DNA of 10,751 bases from HGM12587 sp945786935 (GTDB lineage Bacteria > Bacillota > Clostridia > Lachnospirales > Lachnospiraceae): NCBI GenBank assembly GCA_945786935.1, contig CALZFY010000074.1:1-10751 (forward strand). Direction: 5' to 3'. The notes under the pieces are model-generated. The model saw only the letters and a program-made list of their open reading frames with translations, did no database searches and was not told the DNA's origin. The position numbers and the translations under genes are program-made. Every line of letters begins with the position of its first letter. Within the stretch, counting starts at the first letter, position 1. Below, piece by piece: positions 1-6,624 of this stretch.

Positions 1-521
1 CCCTTGTCAATTTCACCTGTAGCAAGGCTGGTACTGTTCCTGCTCATATAAGCAACAAGATAATAGATTACAGACCCAAAGCCTGCGGGAATTGCTGCCG
101 CAGGTCCAAATAAAAGTCCACCTGTCAGGGACACTGCATAAGGAATACCCAGAAGATAACAGATCGGGGTCAGGATCAGTAACACCGCATATCTGGAACT
201 GATACGGAAATATAACAAAAACATAACAAGTAACAAACCTGCAGTAACTGCGCACGCCTCCAGAGAAAGGGCATAGGCATGCACGATCAGTAAAAGTCCG
301 CAAAAAACCACCGTAGCATTTAACGGCAGGAATGCACAGAGCAATGCCAGTGCAATGGATAACAGCGGATTTTTCAGCTGCTGCATAAAACCTGCCTTAC
401 TGTTTAGCAGCAGGAAGCTTATCAGTGCCAATATAAATTTCATCACCGTTTTCACATACCAGTCATATTTTGTATAAACACGTATGAGAAAACCCTTGAT
501 TTCCAATAATGTTGCCATCAT
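1..521 (-). CDS. Multi-pass membrane protein of unknown function (C-terminus beyond window)
   Basis: The reading frame is open from an ATG at 521 to the left edge, giving 173 visible residues (start MMATLLEIKGFLIRVYTKYD) without a stop. A short amphipathic N-terminus is followed by about five hydrophobic segments: roughly residues 25-40, 52-70, 71-88, 91-106 and 112-160, the last probably a pair. There is no signal peptide and no motif I can assign. The start is well supported: a GAGGAG ribosome binding site at 530-535 lies 8 bases upstream, and the ATG overlaps the TGA of the preceding gene (ATGA, 518-521), so translation is likely coupled. The pattern resembles a conserved Lachnospiraceae membrane protein sometimes labelled ABC transporter permease, but that is from memory and no ATPase partner is visible. 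I do not assign a function. Confidence 0.8.
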   Translation of the reverse strand, partial: MMATLLEIKGFLIRVYTKYDWYVKTVMKFILALISFLLLNSKAGFMQQLKNPLLSIALALLCAFLPLNATVVFCGLLLIVHAYALSLEACAVTAGLLLVMFLLYFRISSRYAVLLILTPICYLLGIPYAVSLTGGLLFGPAAAIPAGFGSVIYYLVAYMSRNSTSLATGEIDK

Positions 522-967
522 AATGTTTTCTCCTCATCTTCCAGCGACACCATTTCCAGTGGGTCGCCTTCTGATTCCTGTACTTCGTAAAATTTATGAA
601 TTTGTTTTAAGTAGGTATGATACTTTTTCAAACTTTTTCTTGCGCGGTCATATCGAATAGAATAATATGCGTAAACCACACACTCATAGAACACCAGACC
701 ACTGATAAACAAAAAAATCAGTACTTTGATCATACCTTTCACAGACTCTGCACGGCCAAACAGCAGCATCACCTCAGACATACGCCCCATGGCCCATAAA
801 CCAAACAGAATCGCAAAAGCCAGCGTATAGGCAATCCCGGATTTTAACATCTGAAGTCCCAGATAATCAGTACGGTAATAATTGCCAATCTCAATATTCT
901 TTTTTTCAGCTCCTGATTCATAGGCAGCCGCTTTAGTCATATTTTTTACTTTTTCTTCATTCAGCAT
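518..967 (-). CDS. Small membrane protein with two transmembrane segments, unknown function
   Basis: This is a 149-residue protein if translation starts at the ATG at 967 (MLNEEKVKNMTKAAAYESGA). An ATG at 1003 would add 12 residues. I prefer 967 because GGAG at 974-977 stands 6 bases upstream of it, whereas the ATG at 1003 has no clear Shine-Dalgarno sequence and lies beside a hairpin element. There is a charged N-terminal region of about 40 residues, a membrane segment at about 41-61, a second at about 79-102, then a basic, Tyr- and Lys-rich stretch (SIRYDRARKSLKKYHTYLKQ) and an acidic tail (EGDPLEMVSLEDEE). Basic residues after the second segment suggest that both ends are cytoplasmic. Its stop overlaps the start of the next membrane gene by four bases, so the two products probably act together. 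I do not recognise a named family. Confidence 0.8.
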   Translation of the reverse strand: MLNEEKVKNMTKAAAYESGAEKKNIEIGNYYRTDYLGLQMLKSGIAYTLAFAILFGLWAMGRMSEVMLLFGRAESVKGMIKVLIFLFISGLVFYECVVYAYYSIRYDRARKSLKKYHTYLKQIHKFYEVQESEGDPLEMVSLEDEEKTL

Positions 968-973
968 GCCGTT

Positions 974-977
974 CTCC
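974..977 (-). promoter_or_regulatory. Ribosome binding site favouring the ATG at 967
   Basis: Read on the minus strand, GGAG occurs 6 bases before the ATG at 967. The two in-frame upstream ATGs at 979 and 1003 have no comparable purine run at a suitable distance. This is the main reason for choosing the shorter protein. Confidence 0.5.
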
Positions 978-1004
978 ATAAAGATTTTTGGATAACTATT
1001 CATT

Positions 1005-1097
1005 AGTCACTATTCCGCGAGGGTTTTCGTAAGAAAATCCCGAGTTTTACAAGCAAAAATCCATCTGTGAAGCAAGTTCTGCATGGATTTTTGCTCG
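1005..1097. repeat. Intergenic double-hairpin element, possible dispersed palindromic repeat
   Basis: The gap between comF and the membrane-protein pair holds two inverted repeats. The larger has perfect 13-base arms at 1052-1064 (AGCAAAAATCCAT) and 1083-1095 (ATGGATTTTTGCT) around an 18-base loop. The smaller pairs GGGTTTTC at 1021-1028 with GAAAATCCC at 1033-1041 across GTAA, with one bulged base. Neither has the terminal U-run of a standard terminator on either strand, because the T-run lies inside the stem. Two adjacent hairpins in a short intergenic gap are typical of REP-like dispersed elements in Clostridia. Whether this one recurs in the genome cannot be seen here. It could also cap or stabilise the mreB-recD2-comF transcript. 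Confidence 0.55.
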
Positions 1098-1143
1098 TAT
1101 CAGGAAGGTACTGAACAGATACATTTTTTTAATTGTATCATAT

Positions 1144-1842
1144 TTATAAATTTCTTCCAACACAAATGGTCAAAAAATATATAGTCTTTGTCTGATTCTC
1201 TCTTAACTTTTCTGAAATGGCGTCTATGGTGGCACCGGTGGTATAGATATCATCGATCAACAGCACTCTTTCATAGTGTTTCCCATTTGACCTCAATACA
1301 AACGCTTCTTTCAGATTTTGTTTTCTTTGAAGCCTGGTAAGCTCCTTCTGGGGAATGGTTTTTTCCTTTCTTACAAGATATTTTGTATCTACAAAAATAC
1401 CAGCCAGCTTTCCAAGCTCCCTTGCCACCAGTTCTGCCTGGTTAAAGCCTCTTTGCCTCTTCTTTTTCCAGTGAACCGGCACGGGCAGGATCACTTCCGG
1501 ATTCAACTGCTCTATAAGCCGTCTGTGCTGTCTGTACATCTCTGCGGCATAGACTTTTGCGTATTCCCTGCGGTTATGATATTTAAACATGGAAATGGAT
1601 CGACGCATGATATCATCATAGGAAAACACAGCTGCTCCCCTGTCAAATGCATGGGGAAACCTGAGGCAATCCGTACAGTATTCCTGTTCTTCATTCTCCA
1701 GCTGTTTTCCACATTTTTTACACTTTGGCTCGGTTATGTAGTGAAGCTTTTTTCTGCATTCCGGACAAACGCCGTCCTTTCCCTTTAAAATTCCATGACA
1801 CACCGGACACCGTCTCGGATACAGAATGTCTAAAATTCCCAT
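1144..1842 (-). CDS. comF: ComF family protein (double zinc ribbon plus phosphoribosyltransferase fold)
   Basis: This is a 232-residue protein of normal length for ComF/ComFC/GntX proteins. The N-terminus carries paired cysteine motifs of zinc ribbons: C12-x2-C15 with C26-x2-C29, and C41-x2-C44 with C56-x2-C59. The rest is a type I phosphoribosyltransferase-like domain: LPVPVHWKKKRQRGFNQAE at about 119-137, then the PRPP-binding loop VLLIDDIYTTGAT at 193-205 with D197, D198 and the TTGAT turn. In Bacillus, ComFC works with ComFA in natural DNA uptake; many family members occur in organisms not known to be competent, and their substrate is not settled. The start has AAGGAAAG just upstream. The gene overlaps the end of recD2 by 13 bases, so it is co-transcribed with that helicase. 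No comFA lies next to it in this window. Confidence 0.93.
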   Translation of the reverse strand: MGILDILYPRRCPVCHGILKGKDGVCPECRKKLHYITEPKCKKCGKQLENEEQEYCTDCLRFPHAFDRGAAVFSYDDIMRRSISMFKYHNRREYAKVYAAEMYRQHRRLIEQLNPEVILPVPVHWKKKRQRGFNQAELVARELGKLAGIFVDTKYLVRKEKTIPQKELTRLQRKQNLKEAFVLRSNGKHYERVLLIDDIYTTGATIDAISEKLRENQTKTIYFLTICVGRNL

Positions 1843-4028
1843 ATTCTTTCCTTCAGACCGCTGTATCTGGTCTGCTCGTTGATATTTTCTGCCATCTGAT
1901 AAAAAGTTTCTTCACTTCCTACCATGGTAACGCATTTTCTTGCACGGGTCACTGCAGTATAGAGAAGATTTCTGTTCATAAGCATTCTTGGTCCTGGCCA
2001 GATGGGCATGACCACCGCCGGATATTCGCTTCCCTGAGATTTATGAATGGTAATGGCATAGGCAAGCTCCAGCTCCTCTAATTGTTTAAAGGAGTATTCC
2101 ACCTGACGCCTGTCATCAAATTCCACCGTCATGGTTTCTGCATACAGATTCATCTCTTTGATGATGCCCATATCTCCGTTAAAGATCCCAGTACCCTTAT
2201 CCAAAGGAAGTCCGTACCGATTCCTGATCTCCCACTCCAGCTGATAATTGTTTTTGATCTGCATCACCTTATCTCCCTCGCGGAAAATGGTTCCTGCATG
2301 TTCTTTTTCTTTTTTATCAGGTTCCGGCGGATTCAAATACTGCTGCAAAATGCCATTAAGACGTTCCACGCCCAAAAGTCCTTTTCTGGTAGGTGTCAGC
2401 ACCTGAATATCATAAATATCTGCGTCCACATATTTTGGCATCTTCTGCTGGATCAGGGTCAGCAGAACACGGATGATCACATTCGGATCCTGTCTTTTCA
2501 GAAAAAAGAAATCCATGGACTTGTTGTCCAGCACTACTTTCTCGCCTTTGTTGATCTTATGGGCATTGACTACAATATCACTTTCCCCTGCCTGACGGAA
2601 AATTTTTGTCAGCATCACCGTGGCAAAGCGTCCGGAAGCTAAAAGATCCTTTAGCACAGAACCTGCTCCCACACTTGGCAGCTGGTCCTTATCTCCTACT
2701 AAAATAAGCCTTGTTCCCACCTGCACCGCTTTTAACAAGGCATGAAACAGGGAAAGATCCACCATGGACATCTCATCAATGATGATAACATCTGCCTCCA
2801 GGGGATTTTCTTCATTTCGCTGAAAGCTTCCCCTCTCTTCCTGATCAGGTCCTCCCATAAGCTCCAGCATTCTGTGAATGGTACTTGCCTCATAGCCGGT
2901 GGCTTCAGTCATACGCTTGGCAGCACGTCCTGTGGGGGCCGCCAGCATAAGCTCCAGTCCTTCACTCTCAAAATAGCGGATCATGGCATTGATCGTAGTT
3001 GTCTTTCCGGTACCCGGTCCTCCGGTCAGCAAAAACACACCCTGTTTGATGGCACCAAGCACCGCTTCCCTTTGGAGATCGTCCAGCTCCATTCCTGCAT
3101 GATCTTCTATTTTTTCCAGTCTTCTTTTTACAGCTGCCTCGTCACAGACATAGGGTACTGCCAGGTCGTGGAGCATTTTCGCTGTATTTAATTCCATATA
3201 ATAGTAGGCGGCAGCGTATGCACGTTCCTCCTCTTCTTCCAGCTTGATGATCACCTTCCGTTCCATACAAAGATTTCCAAGCTGTATTTCAAGGCTGCTC
3301 TCATCCACTCCTAAAAGCTTCGTCCCTCTCCCAATCAGCTCCTGTTTTGGAAGATATGTATGACCTTCCCCCACTGCCAGCAATAGGACATATAACAGAC
3401 CGCTCCGGATACGGTAGTCCGAATCTGCATGAATGCCCATGCGGCCTGCAATCTCGTCTGCCATTTTAAATCCCACACCGGAAATATCTTCTGCCAGACG
3501 ATAAGGATTCTCCTGCATCACACGATAAAGATCAGCACCATATTTTGTATAGATTTTGACTGCCAGACTGTTGCTGATTCCATATTTTGTCAAAAAGAGC
3601 ATCGCCTGTCGTAATTCCTTCTTTTCCTCTACCTGACACGCAATCTCCCTTGCCTTTCTCTCGCTGATTCCCTTGATCTCTGCCAGACGTTCCGGTTCTT
3701 CTTCCATGATACGGAATGTATCCGTTCCGAATTTTTTCACGATACGTCCGGCCATGGTTTCTCCGATTCCTTTGATGGCTCCGCTTCCCAGGTATCTTTG
3801 GATGGCTACAATATCCTCCGGAGGTTTTAATTCATAGGAAGTAACCCGAAGCTGGCTTCCATACATGGGGTGCTCCACCATCTGCCCCTCTACGCTGATA
3901 AAATCCCCTTCATTCAGATATCCAAAGCTGCCGGTGCAGGTCATTTCCTCCTCACCGTTTACCAATTCAAAAATGGTATATCCGTTTTCTGCATTTCGAA
4001 AGATGATGTGTTCTACATATCCTTCCAT
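1830..4028 (-). CDS. recD2: ATP-dependent RecD2-type DNA helicase (SF1B, 5'-3')
   Basis: This 732-residue protein has the RecD2 layout: an N-terminal OB-like region (1-70), helix-hairpin-helix repeats at about 84-200 (AIKGIGETMAGRI, EIKGISERKAREI, ISGVGFKMADEIA), then a superfamily 1 helicase core. Visible motifs are Walker A GGPGTGKTT at 336-344, motif Ia APTGRAAKRM at 364-373, Walker B VIIIDEMSM at 414-422, motif III LVGDKDQLPSVGAG at 443-456, FRQA at 477-480, motif V TIHKSQGSEYPAVV at 660-673 and motif VI LLYTAVTRARK at 688-698. RecD2 unwinds DNA 5'-3' and acts in repair and replication-fork maintenance in bacteria lacking RecBC. The long N-terminus separates it from the RecD subunit of RecBCD. 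The start is firm: AGGGAGG lies 4 bases upstream. mreB ends 60 bases upstream with no terminator between. Confidence 0.96.
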   Translation of the reverse strand: MEGYVEHIIFRNAENGYTIFELVNGEEEMTCTGSFGYLNEGDFISVEGQMVEHPMYGSQLRVTSYELKPPEDIVAIQRYLGSGAIKGIGETMAGRIVKKFGTDTFRIMEEEPERLAEIKGISERKAREIACQVEEKKELRQAMLFLTKYGISNSLAVKIYTKYGADLYRVMQENPYRLAEDISGVGFKMADEIAGRMGIHADSDYRIRSGLLYVLLLAVGEGHTYLPKQELIGRGTKLLGVDESSLEIQLGNLCMERKVIIKLEEEEERAYAAAYYYMELNTAKMLHDLAVPYVCDEAAVKRRLEKIEDHAGMELDDLQREAVLGAIKQGVFLLTGGPGTGKTTTINAMIRYFESEGLELMLAAPTGRAAKRMTEATGYEASTIHRMLELMGGPDQEERGSFQRNEENPLEADVIIIDEMSMVDLSLFHALLKAVQVGTRLILVGDKDQLPSVGAGSVLKDLLASGRFATVMLTKIFRQAGESDIVVNAHKINKGEKVVLDNKSMDFFFLKRQDPNVIIRVLLTLIQQKMPKYVDADIYDIQVLTPTRKGLLGVERLNGILQQYLNPPEPDKKEKEHAGTIFREGDKVMQIKNNYQLEWEIRNRYGLPLDKGTGIFNGDMGIIKEMNLYAETMTVEFDDRRQVEYSFKQLEELELAYAITIHKSQGSEYPAVVMPIWPGPRMLMNRNLLYTAVTRARKCVTMVGSEETFYQMAENINEQTRYSGLKERIWEF

Positions 4029-4088
4029 ATTACCTCCCTAAAAACAGAAAGGGACACAACAACCGTTATGCCCCCCAACAATGTTTAT

Positions 4089-5099
4089 TTATTCCACGGT
4101 CTTCATACCGGATAACATTTCTACATATTTACCGGTTCCGATTGCCACGCAGGTCATCGGGTCTTCTGCTACCATGGTATTGATTCCTGTCTTAGATTCG
4201 ATCAGTTCATCCAGTCCGCGAATCAGGCTTCCGCCTCCTGTTAAAACGATTCCACGATCCGCAATATCTGCTGCCAGCTCCGGTGGAGTTTTTTCAAGTA
4301 CACTGTGTACTGCTTCCACGATCTGAGCAGTTGTTTCTCTCAATGCTTCTTCTGTTTCCGTGGATGTAACAGTTACTGTCTTTGGAAGACCTGTCACAAG
4401 ATTTCGTCCGCGAACATCCAAAGTATCTACTGTGTCCTTTGGATAGCAGGTTCCTACTTTGATCTTAATATCTTCTGCAGTTCTTTCACCAATCAACAGA
4501 TTGTGTTTCTTACGCATAAAACGTACAATCGCTTCATCAAAGTCATCTCCGGCAATCTTAATAGATGTACTTACAACAGTTCCACCCAGGGAAATGACAG
4601 CGATATCTGTCGTACCACCACCGATATCTACGATCATATTTCCACAAGGTCTTGCAATATCAATGCCTGCTCCAATTGCCGCTGCAATCGGTTCTTCGAT
4701 AATCGCAACTTCTCTGGCACCTGCCTGATAGGTTGCATCTTCTACTGCCTTTTTTTCTACCTCTGTAACACCACTTGGTACACAGACTGCGATACGGGGC
4801 TTTCTGAAGTTCTTCTTGCCAATGGCCTTCTGAATGAAATGCTTTAACATTTTTTCAGTAACTGTATAATCAGAAATAACACCCTGACGCAGTGGACGAA
4901 CAGCCACGATATTTCCCGGTGTACGACCGAGCATCAATCTGGCTTCTTCACCGATGGCTTTAATTTTATTGGTATCTCTGTCAAATGCTACAACTGACGG
5001 CTCTTTTAATACAACGCCTTTGCCTTTGATATATACAAGAATACTGGCAGTACCTAAGTCAATTCCAATATCCTGAGTTCCTGTCATTGCTTCAAACAT
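4089..5099 (-). CDS. mreB: Rod shape-determining protein MreB/Mbl (bacterial actin)
   Basis: This 336-residue protein is full length for MreB. The actin/Hsp70 nucleotide-binding signatures are all present: phosphate-1 loop IGIDLGTAS at 11-19, phosphate-2 loop IVDIGGGTTD at 156-165, the EEP motif at 135-137 with the likely catalytic Glu, and the adenosine motif VLTGGGSLIRGL at 285-296. MreB forms membrane-bound filaments that guide cylindrical wall synthesis. It could equally be called Mbl, since the paralogues cannot be separated by eye. AGGAAG lies upstream of the ATG, and a sigma-A-like promoter sits about 100 bases upstream. Downstream is recD2, not mreC and mreD, so this is a stand-alone mreB locus. 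Confidence 0.96.
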   Translation of the reverse strand: MFEAMTGTQDIGIDLGTASILVYIKGKGVVLKEPSVVAFDRDTNKIKAIGEEARLMLGRTPGNIVAVRPLRQGVISDYTVTEKMLKHFIQKAIGKKNFRKPRIAVCVPSGVTEVEKKAVEDATYQAGAREVAIIEEPIAAAIGAGIDIARPCGNMIVDIGGGTTDIAVISLGGTVVSTSIKIAGDDFDEAIVRFMRKKHNLLIGERTAEDIKIKVGTCYPKDTVDTLDVRGRNLVTGLPKTVTVTSTETEEALRETTAQIVEAVHSVLEKTPPELAADIADRGIVLTGGGSLIRGLDELIESKTGINTMVAEDPMTCVAIGTGKYVEMLSGMKTVE

Positions 5100-5148
5100 C
5101 TTCTACTTCCTTTCTTCATTTCCTTTCAAATACACTCTATCATTCACC

Positions 5149-5178
5149 TGCCTGCCACATTTTCGCGGAATGCAGGCA
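5149..5178 (-). promoter_or_regulatory. Hairpin in the mreB leader
   Basis: Perfect 7-base arms TGCCTGC at 5149-5155 and GCAGGCA at 5172-5178 enclose a 16-base loop. The structure lies between the predicted mreB promoter and its start codon, so it would form in the 5' leader of the transcript. No U-run follows it on the minus strand, so it is not an obvious attenuator. It might affect mRNA stability or bind a regulator; this is inference only. Confidence 0.35.
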
Positions 5179-5201
5179 AAATTTTCCCTTAATTCTTACT
5201 T

Positions 5202-5229
5202 ATTATATACAATAATCTCAGAAAATCAA
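5202..5229 (-). promoter_or_regulatory. Sigma-A-type promoter for the mreB-recD2-comF operon
   Basis: On the minus strand a perfect -10 box TATAAT (5202-5207) lies 16 bases after TTGATT (5224-5229), which matches four of the six -35 consensus bases. Transcription would begin near 5195, giving mreB a leader of about 95 bases. It is the only clear vegetative promoter I see for the left-hand block. Confidence 0.65.
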
Positions 5230-5243
5230 ACTGTTTTTTTGCG

Positions 5244-5274
5244 GGAAGTTTTTAAATTTTCTTTAAACTTTTCC
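5244..5274. repeat. Imperfect AT-rich inverted repeat between divergent promoters
   Basis: The arms at 5244-5256 and 5262-5274 match at 10 of 13 positions around a 5-base loop: outer GGAA/TTCC and inner TTTAAA/TTTAAA, with three mismatches between. The repeat sits between the mreB and sleC promoters and overlaps the presumed -35 region of sleC. It could be an operator or chance in AT-rich DNA. Confidence 0.25.
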
Positions 5275-5293
5275 TCCTCCGGTACATACAATA
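5267..5293 (+). promoter_or_regulatory. Putative SigK/SigE sporulation promoter of sleC
   Basis: CATACAATA at 5285-5293 fits the SigK -10 consensus CATAnnnTA, and its first eight bases equal the SigE -10 form CATACAAT. An AC at 5267-5268 stands 16 bases upstream, as expected for SigK; a SigE-type -35 is only weakly matched. Transcription would start near 5300. A mother-cell promoter agrees with the spore cortex role of the gene that follows. Confidence 0.5.
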
Positions 5294-5313
5294 TTCATAA
5301 CAGATAAAAAAGA

Positions 5314-6546
5314 GTGATCAATTTGCAGGGAAAACTTCAAATCTATGTTGTAACCATTATCGGCAATCGCCCGGTGGCAGGTGCAAAGATCCGTGTCTAT
5401 GTCAGCGGAATTCCGGACCAGGTTTTATATGAACTGACCACCAACGAATCAGGAATGACAGATGAGATAGAACTGGAAACACCGGATATTGCCTACAGTA
5501 CCTCTCCAAGCGAGCCACAGCCCTATGCAGAGTACACCGTGGATGCCAGTGCAGAAGGCTTTGAACCGGCGGAAGTATCCAGTACCGAAGTACTGCCGGA
5601 CACGACCGCCATCCTGGAGGTGCGGATGACCCCCTTAGAGGAAAATGAGCAGTTTACAAGAATCGTCATCCCGCCACATACCCTTTATGGAAATTATCCG
5701 CCAAAGATTGCAGAGCCGGAAATCACGCCTGCTGCAGAAACCGGGGAAATCGTCCTGGGGCAGGTAGTCATACCGGAATATGTGATCGTCCACGATGGTG
5801 TCCCCACAGATCCCACGGCACAAAATTACTGGGTGCGCTACCGGGATTATATCAAAAATGTGGCCTCCAGCGAGATCTACGCCACCTGGACCGATGCCGC
5901 CATTCGAGCCAACGTACTGGCCATTATGTCCTTTACTTTGAACCGCGTCTTCACAGAGTTCTATCGCAATCGCGGTTTTGACTTCACCATTACTTCTTCT
6001 ACGGCTTTTGACCATAAATTTATTTATGGACGAAATATTTTTGATACCATTTCCGAGATCGTAGATGAAATGTTTGGAAGCTATCTGGCGAGACCCGGCA
6101 TCAAGCAGCCCATCCTTACCCAGTACTGTGACGGCCGCAGAGTGACCTGCCCCAACTGGATGAGCCAATGGGGTTCCCAGGATCTTGGAAAGCGTGGCTA
6201 CAGCACCAGTGAGATCCTTCGCTATTACTATGGGGAAAGTCTTTATATTGCAACCGCAGAGGAAGTATCCGGTGTCCCCTCCTCCTATCCGGGATACGAT
6301 CTGGAAGTCGGCTCCTTTGGGGAAAGCGTCCTGACCATTCAGGAACAGCTAAACACCATCTCTGAAGCTTATCCTGCCATCCCGAAGGTTTCGGAGGACG
6401 GCATCTACGGCAATGGAACTGCCAATGCTGTACGCATTTTCCAATCTATTTTCAATCTGCCCGAGACCGGCGTGGTAGATTACCGCACCTGGTACCGGAT
6501 ATCGGAAATCTATGTGGCAGTCACAAGAATTGCAGAGCTTGTTTAA
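5314..6546 (+). CDS. sleC: SleC-like spore cortex-lytic enzyme (SpoIID-like domain plus peptidoglycan-binding domain)
   Basis: This 410-residue protein closely follows clostridial SleC, the germination enzyme that breaks down cortex peptidoglycan. An N-terminal beta-rich segment (about 8-107, with a carboxypeptidase-regulatory-like look: RPVAGAKIRVYV, TTNESGMTDEIELETPD) corresponds to the pre/pro part. A linker follows to about 175, then the SpoIID-like domain (about 176-310): DYIKNVASSEIY with E187 in the place of the SpoIID catalytic Glu, SFTLNRVFTEFYRNRGFDF, and MSQWGSQDLGKRGYS at 283-297. A PG_binding_1 domain spans about 330-395 (VLTIQEQLN, DGIYGNGTANAVRIFQ). There is no Sec signal peptide, as expected for a protein made in the mother cell. 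In Clostridium perfringens and C. difficile, Csp proteases activate SleC; none is encoded here. The GTG at 5314 lacks a good ribosome binding site; TTG at 5323 is an alternative (see the findings). Confidence 0.9.
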   Translation: MINLQGKLQIYVVTIIGNRPVAGAKIRVYVSGIPDQVLYELTTNESGMTDEIELETPDIAYSTSPSEPQPYAEYTVDASAEGFEPAEVSSTEVLPDTTAILEVRMTPLEENEQFTRIVIPPHTLYGNYPPKIAEPEITPAAETGEIVLGQVVIPEYVIVHDGVPTDPTAQNYWVRYRDYIKNVASSEIYATWTDAAIRANVLAIMSFTLNRVFTEFYRNRGFDFTITSSTAFDHKFIYGRNIFDTISEIVDEMFGSYLARPGIKQPILTQYCDGRRVTCPNWMSQWGSQDLGKRGYSTSEILRYYYGESLYIATAEEVSGVPSSYPGYDLEVGSFGESVLTIQEQLNTISEAYPAIPKVSEDGIYGNGTANAVRIFQSIFNLPETGVVDYRTWYRISEIYVAVTRIAELV

Positions 6547-6552
6547 GACATA

Positions 6553-6622
6553 AAAATACCGCTACCCGGAAAATCTCTTTTTGGGGGACACCCCAAAGAG
6601 ATTTCCAAGGTGACGGTATTTT
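6553..6622. terminator. Bidirectional hairpin terminator between converging genes
   Basis: A long hairpin fills the 78-base gap between sleC and the converging glycosyltransferase gene. The outer arms are perfect: AAAATACCG at 6553-6561 and CGGTATTTT at 6614-6622. After an internal loop, an inner stem joins 6568-6586 (GGAAAATCTCTTTTTGGGG) with 6591-6606 (CCCCAAAGAGATTTCC), allowing one bulged A and two bulged T. T-rich ends on both strands suit termination from either side. Confidence 0.8.
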
Positions 6623-6624
6623 CT

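Noticed and set aside
13..303. Minus-strand Cys-rich open frame of 96 codons
   Set aside because: It lies out of frame inside the larger membrane-protein gene that is open from 521 to the left edge and has a good ribosome binding site. Its composition is unlike a real protein.
1118..1139. Hairpin GATACA/TGTATC just after comF as a terminator
   Set aside because: The stem is only 6 bases of mostly A/T pairs, and on the minus strand no U-run follows; the A/T run is in the loop.
1318..3614. Several plus-strand open frames opposite comF and recD2
   Set aside because: They are antisense to strongly motif-supported genes, lack ribosome binding sites and show His/Phe/Cys-rich translations typical of antisense frames.
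4305..4847. Plus-strand open frame of 180 codons opposite mreB
   Set aside because: It is antisense to a full-length, motif-complete mreB and is rich in Cys, Asn and Tyr, with no domain pattern.
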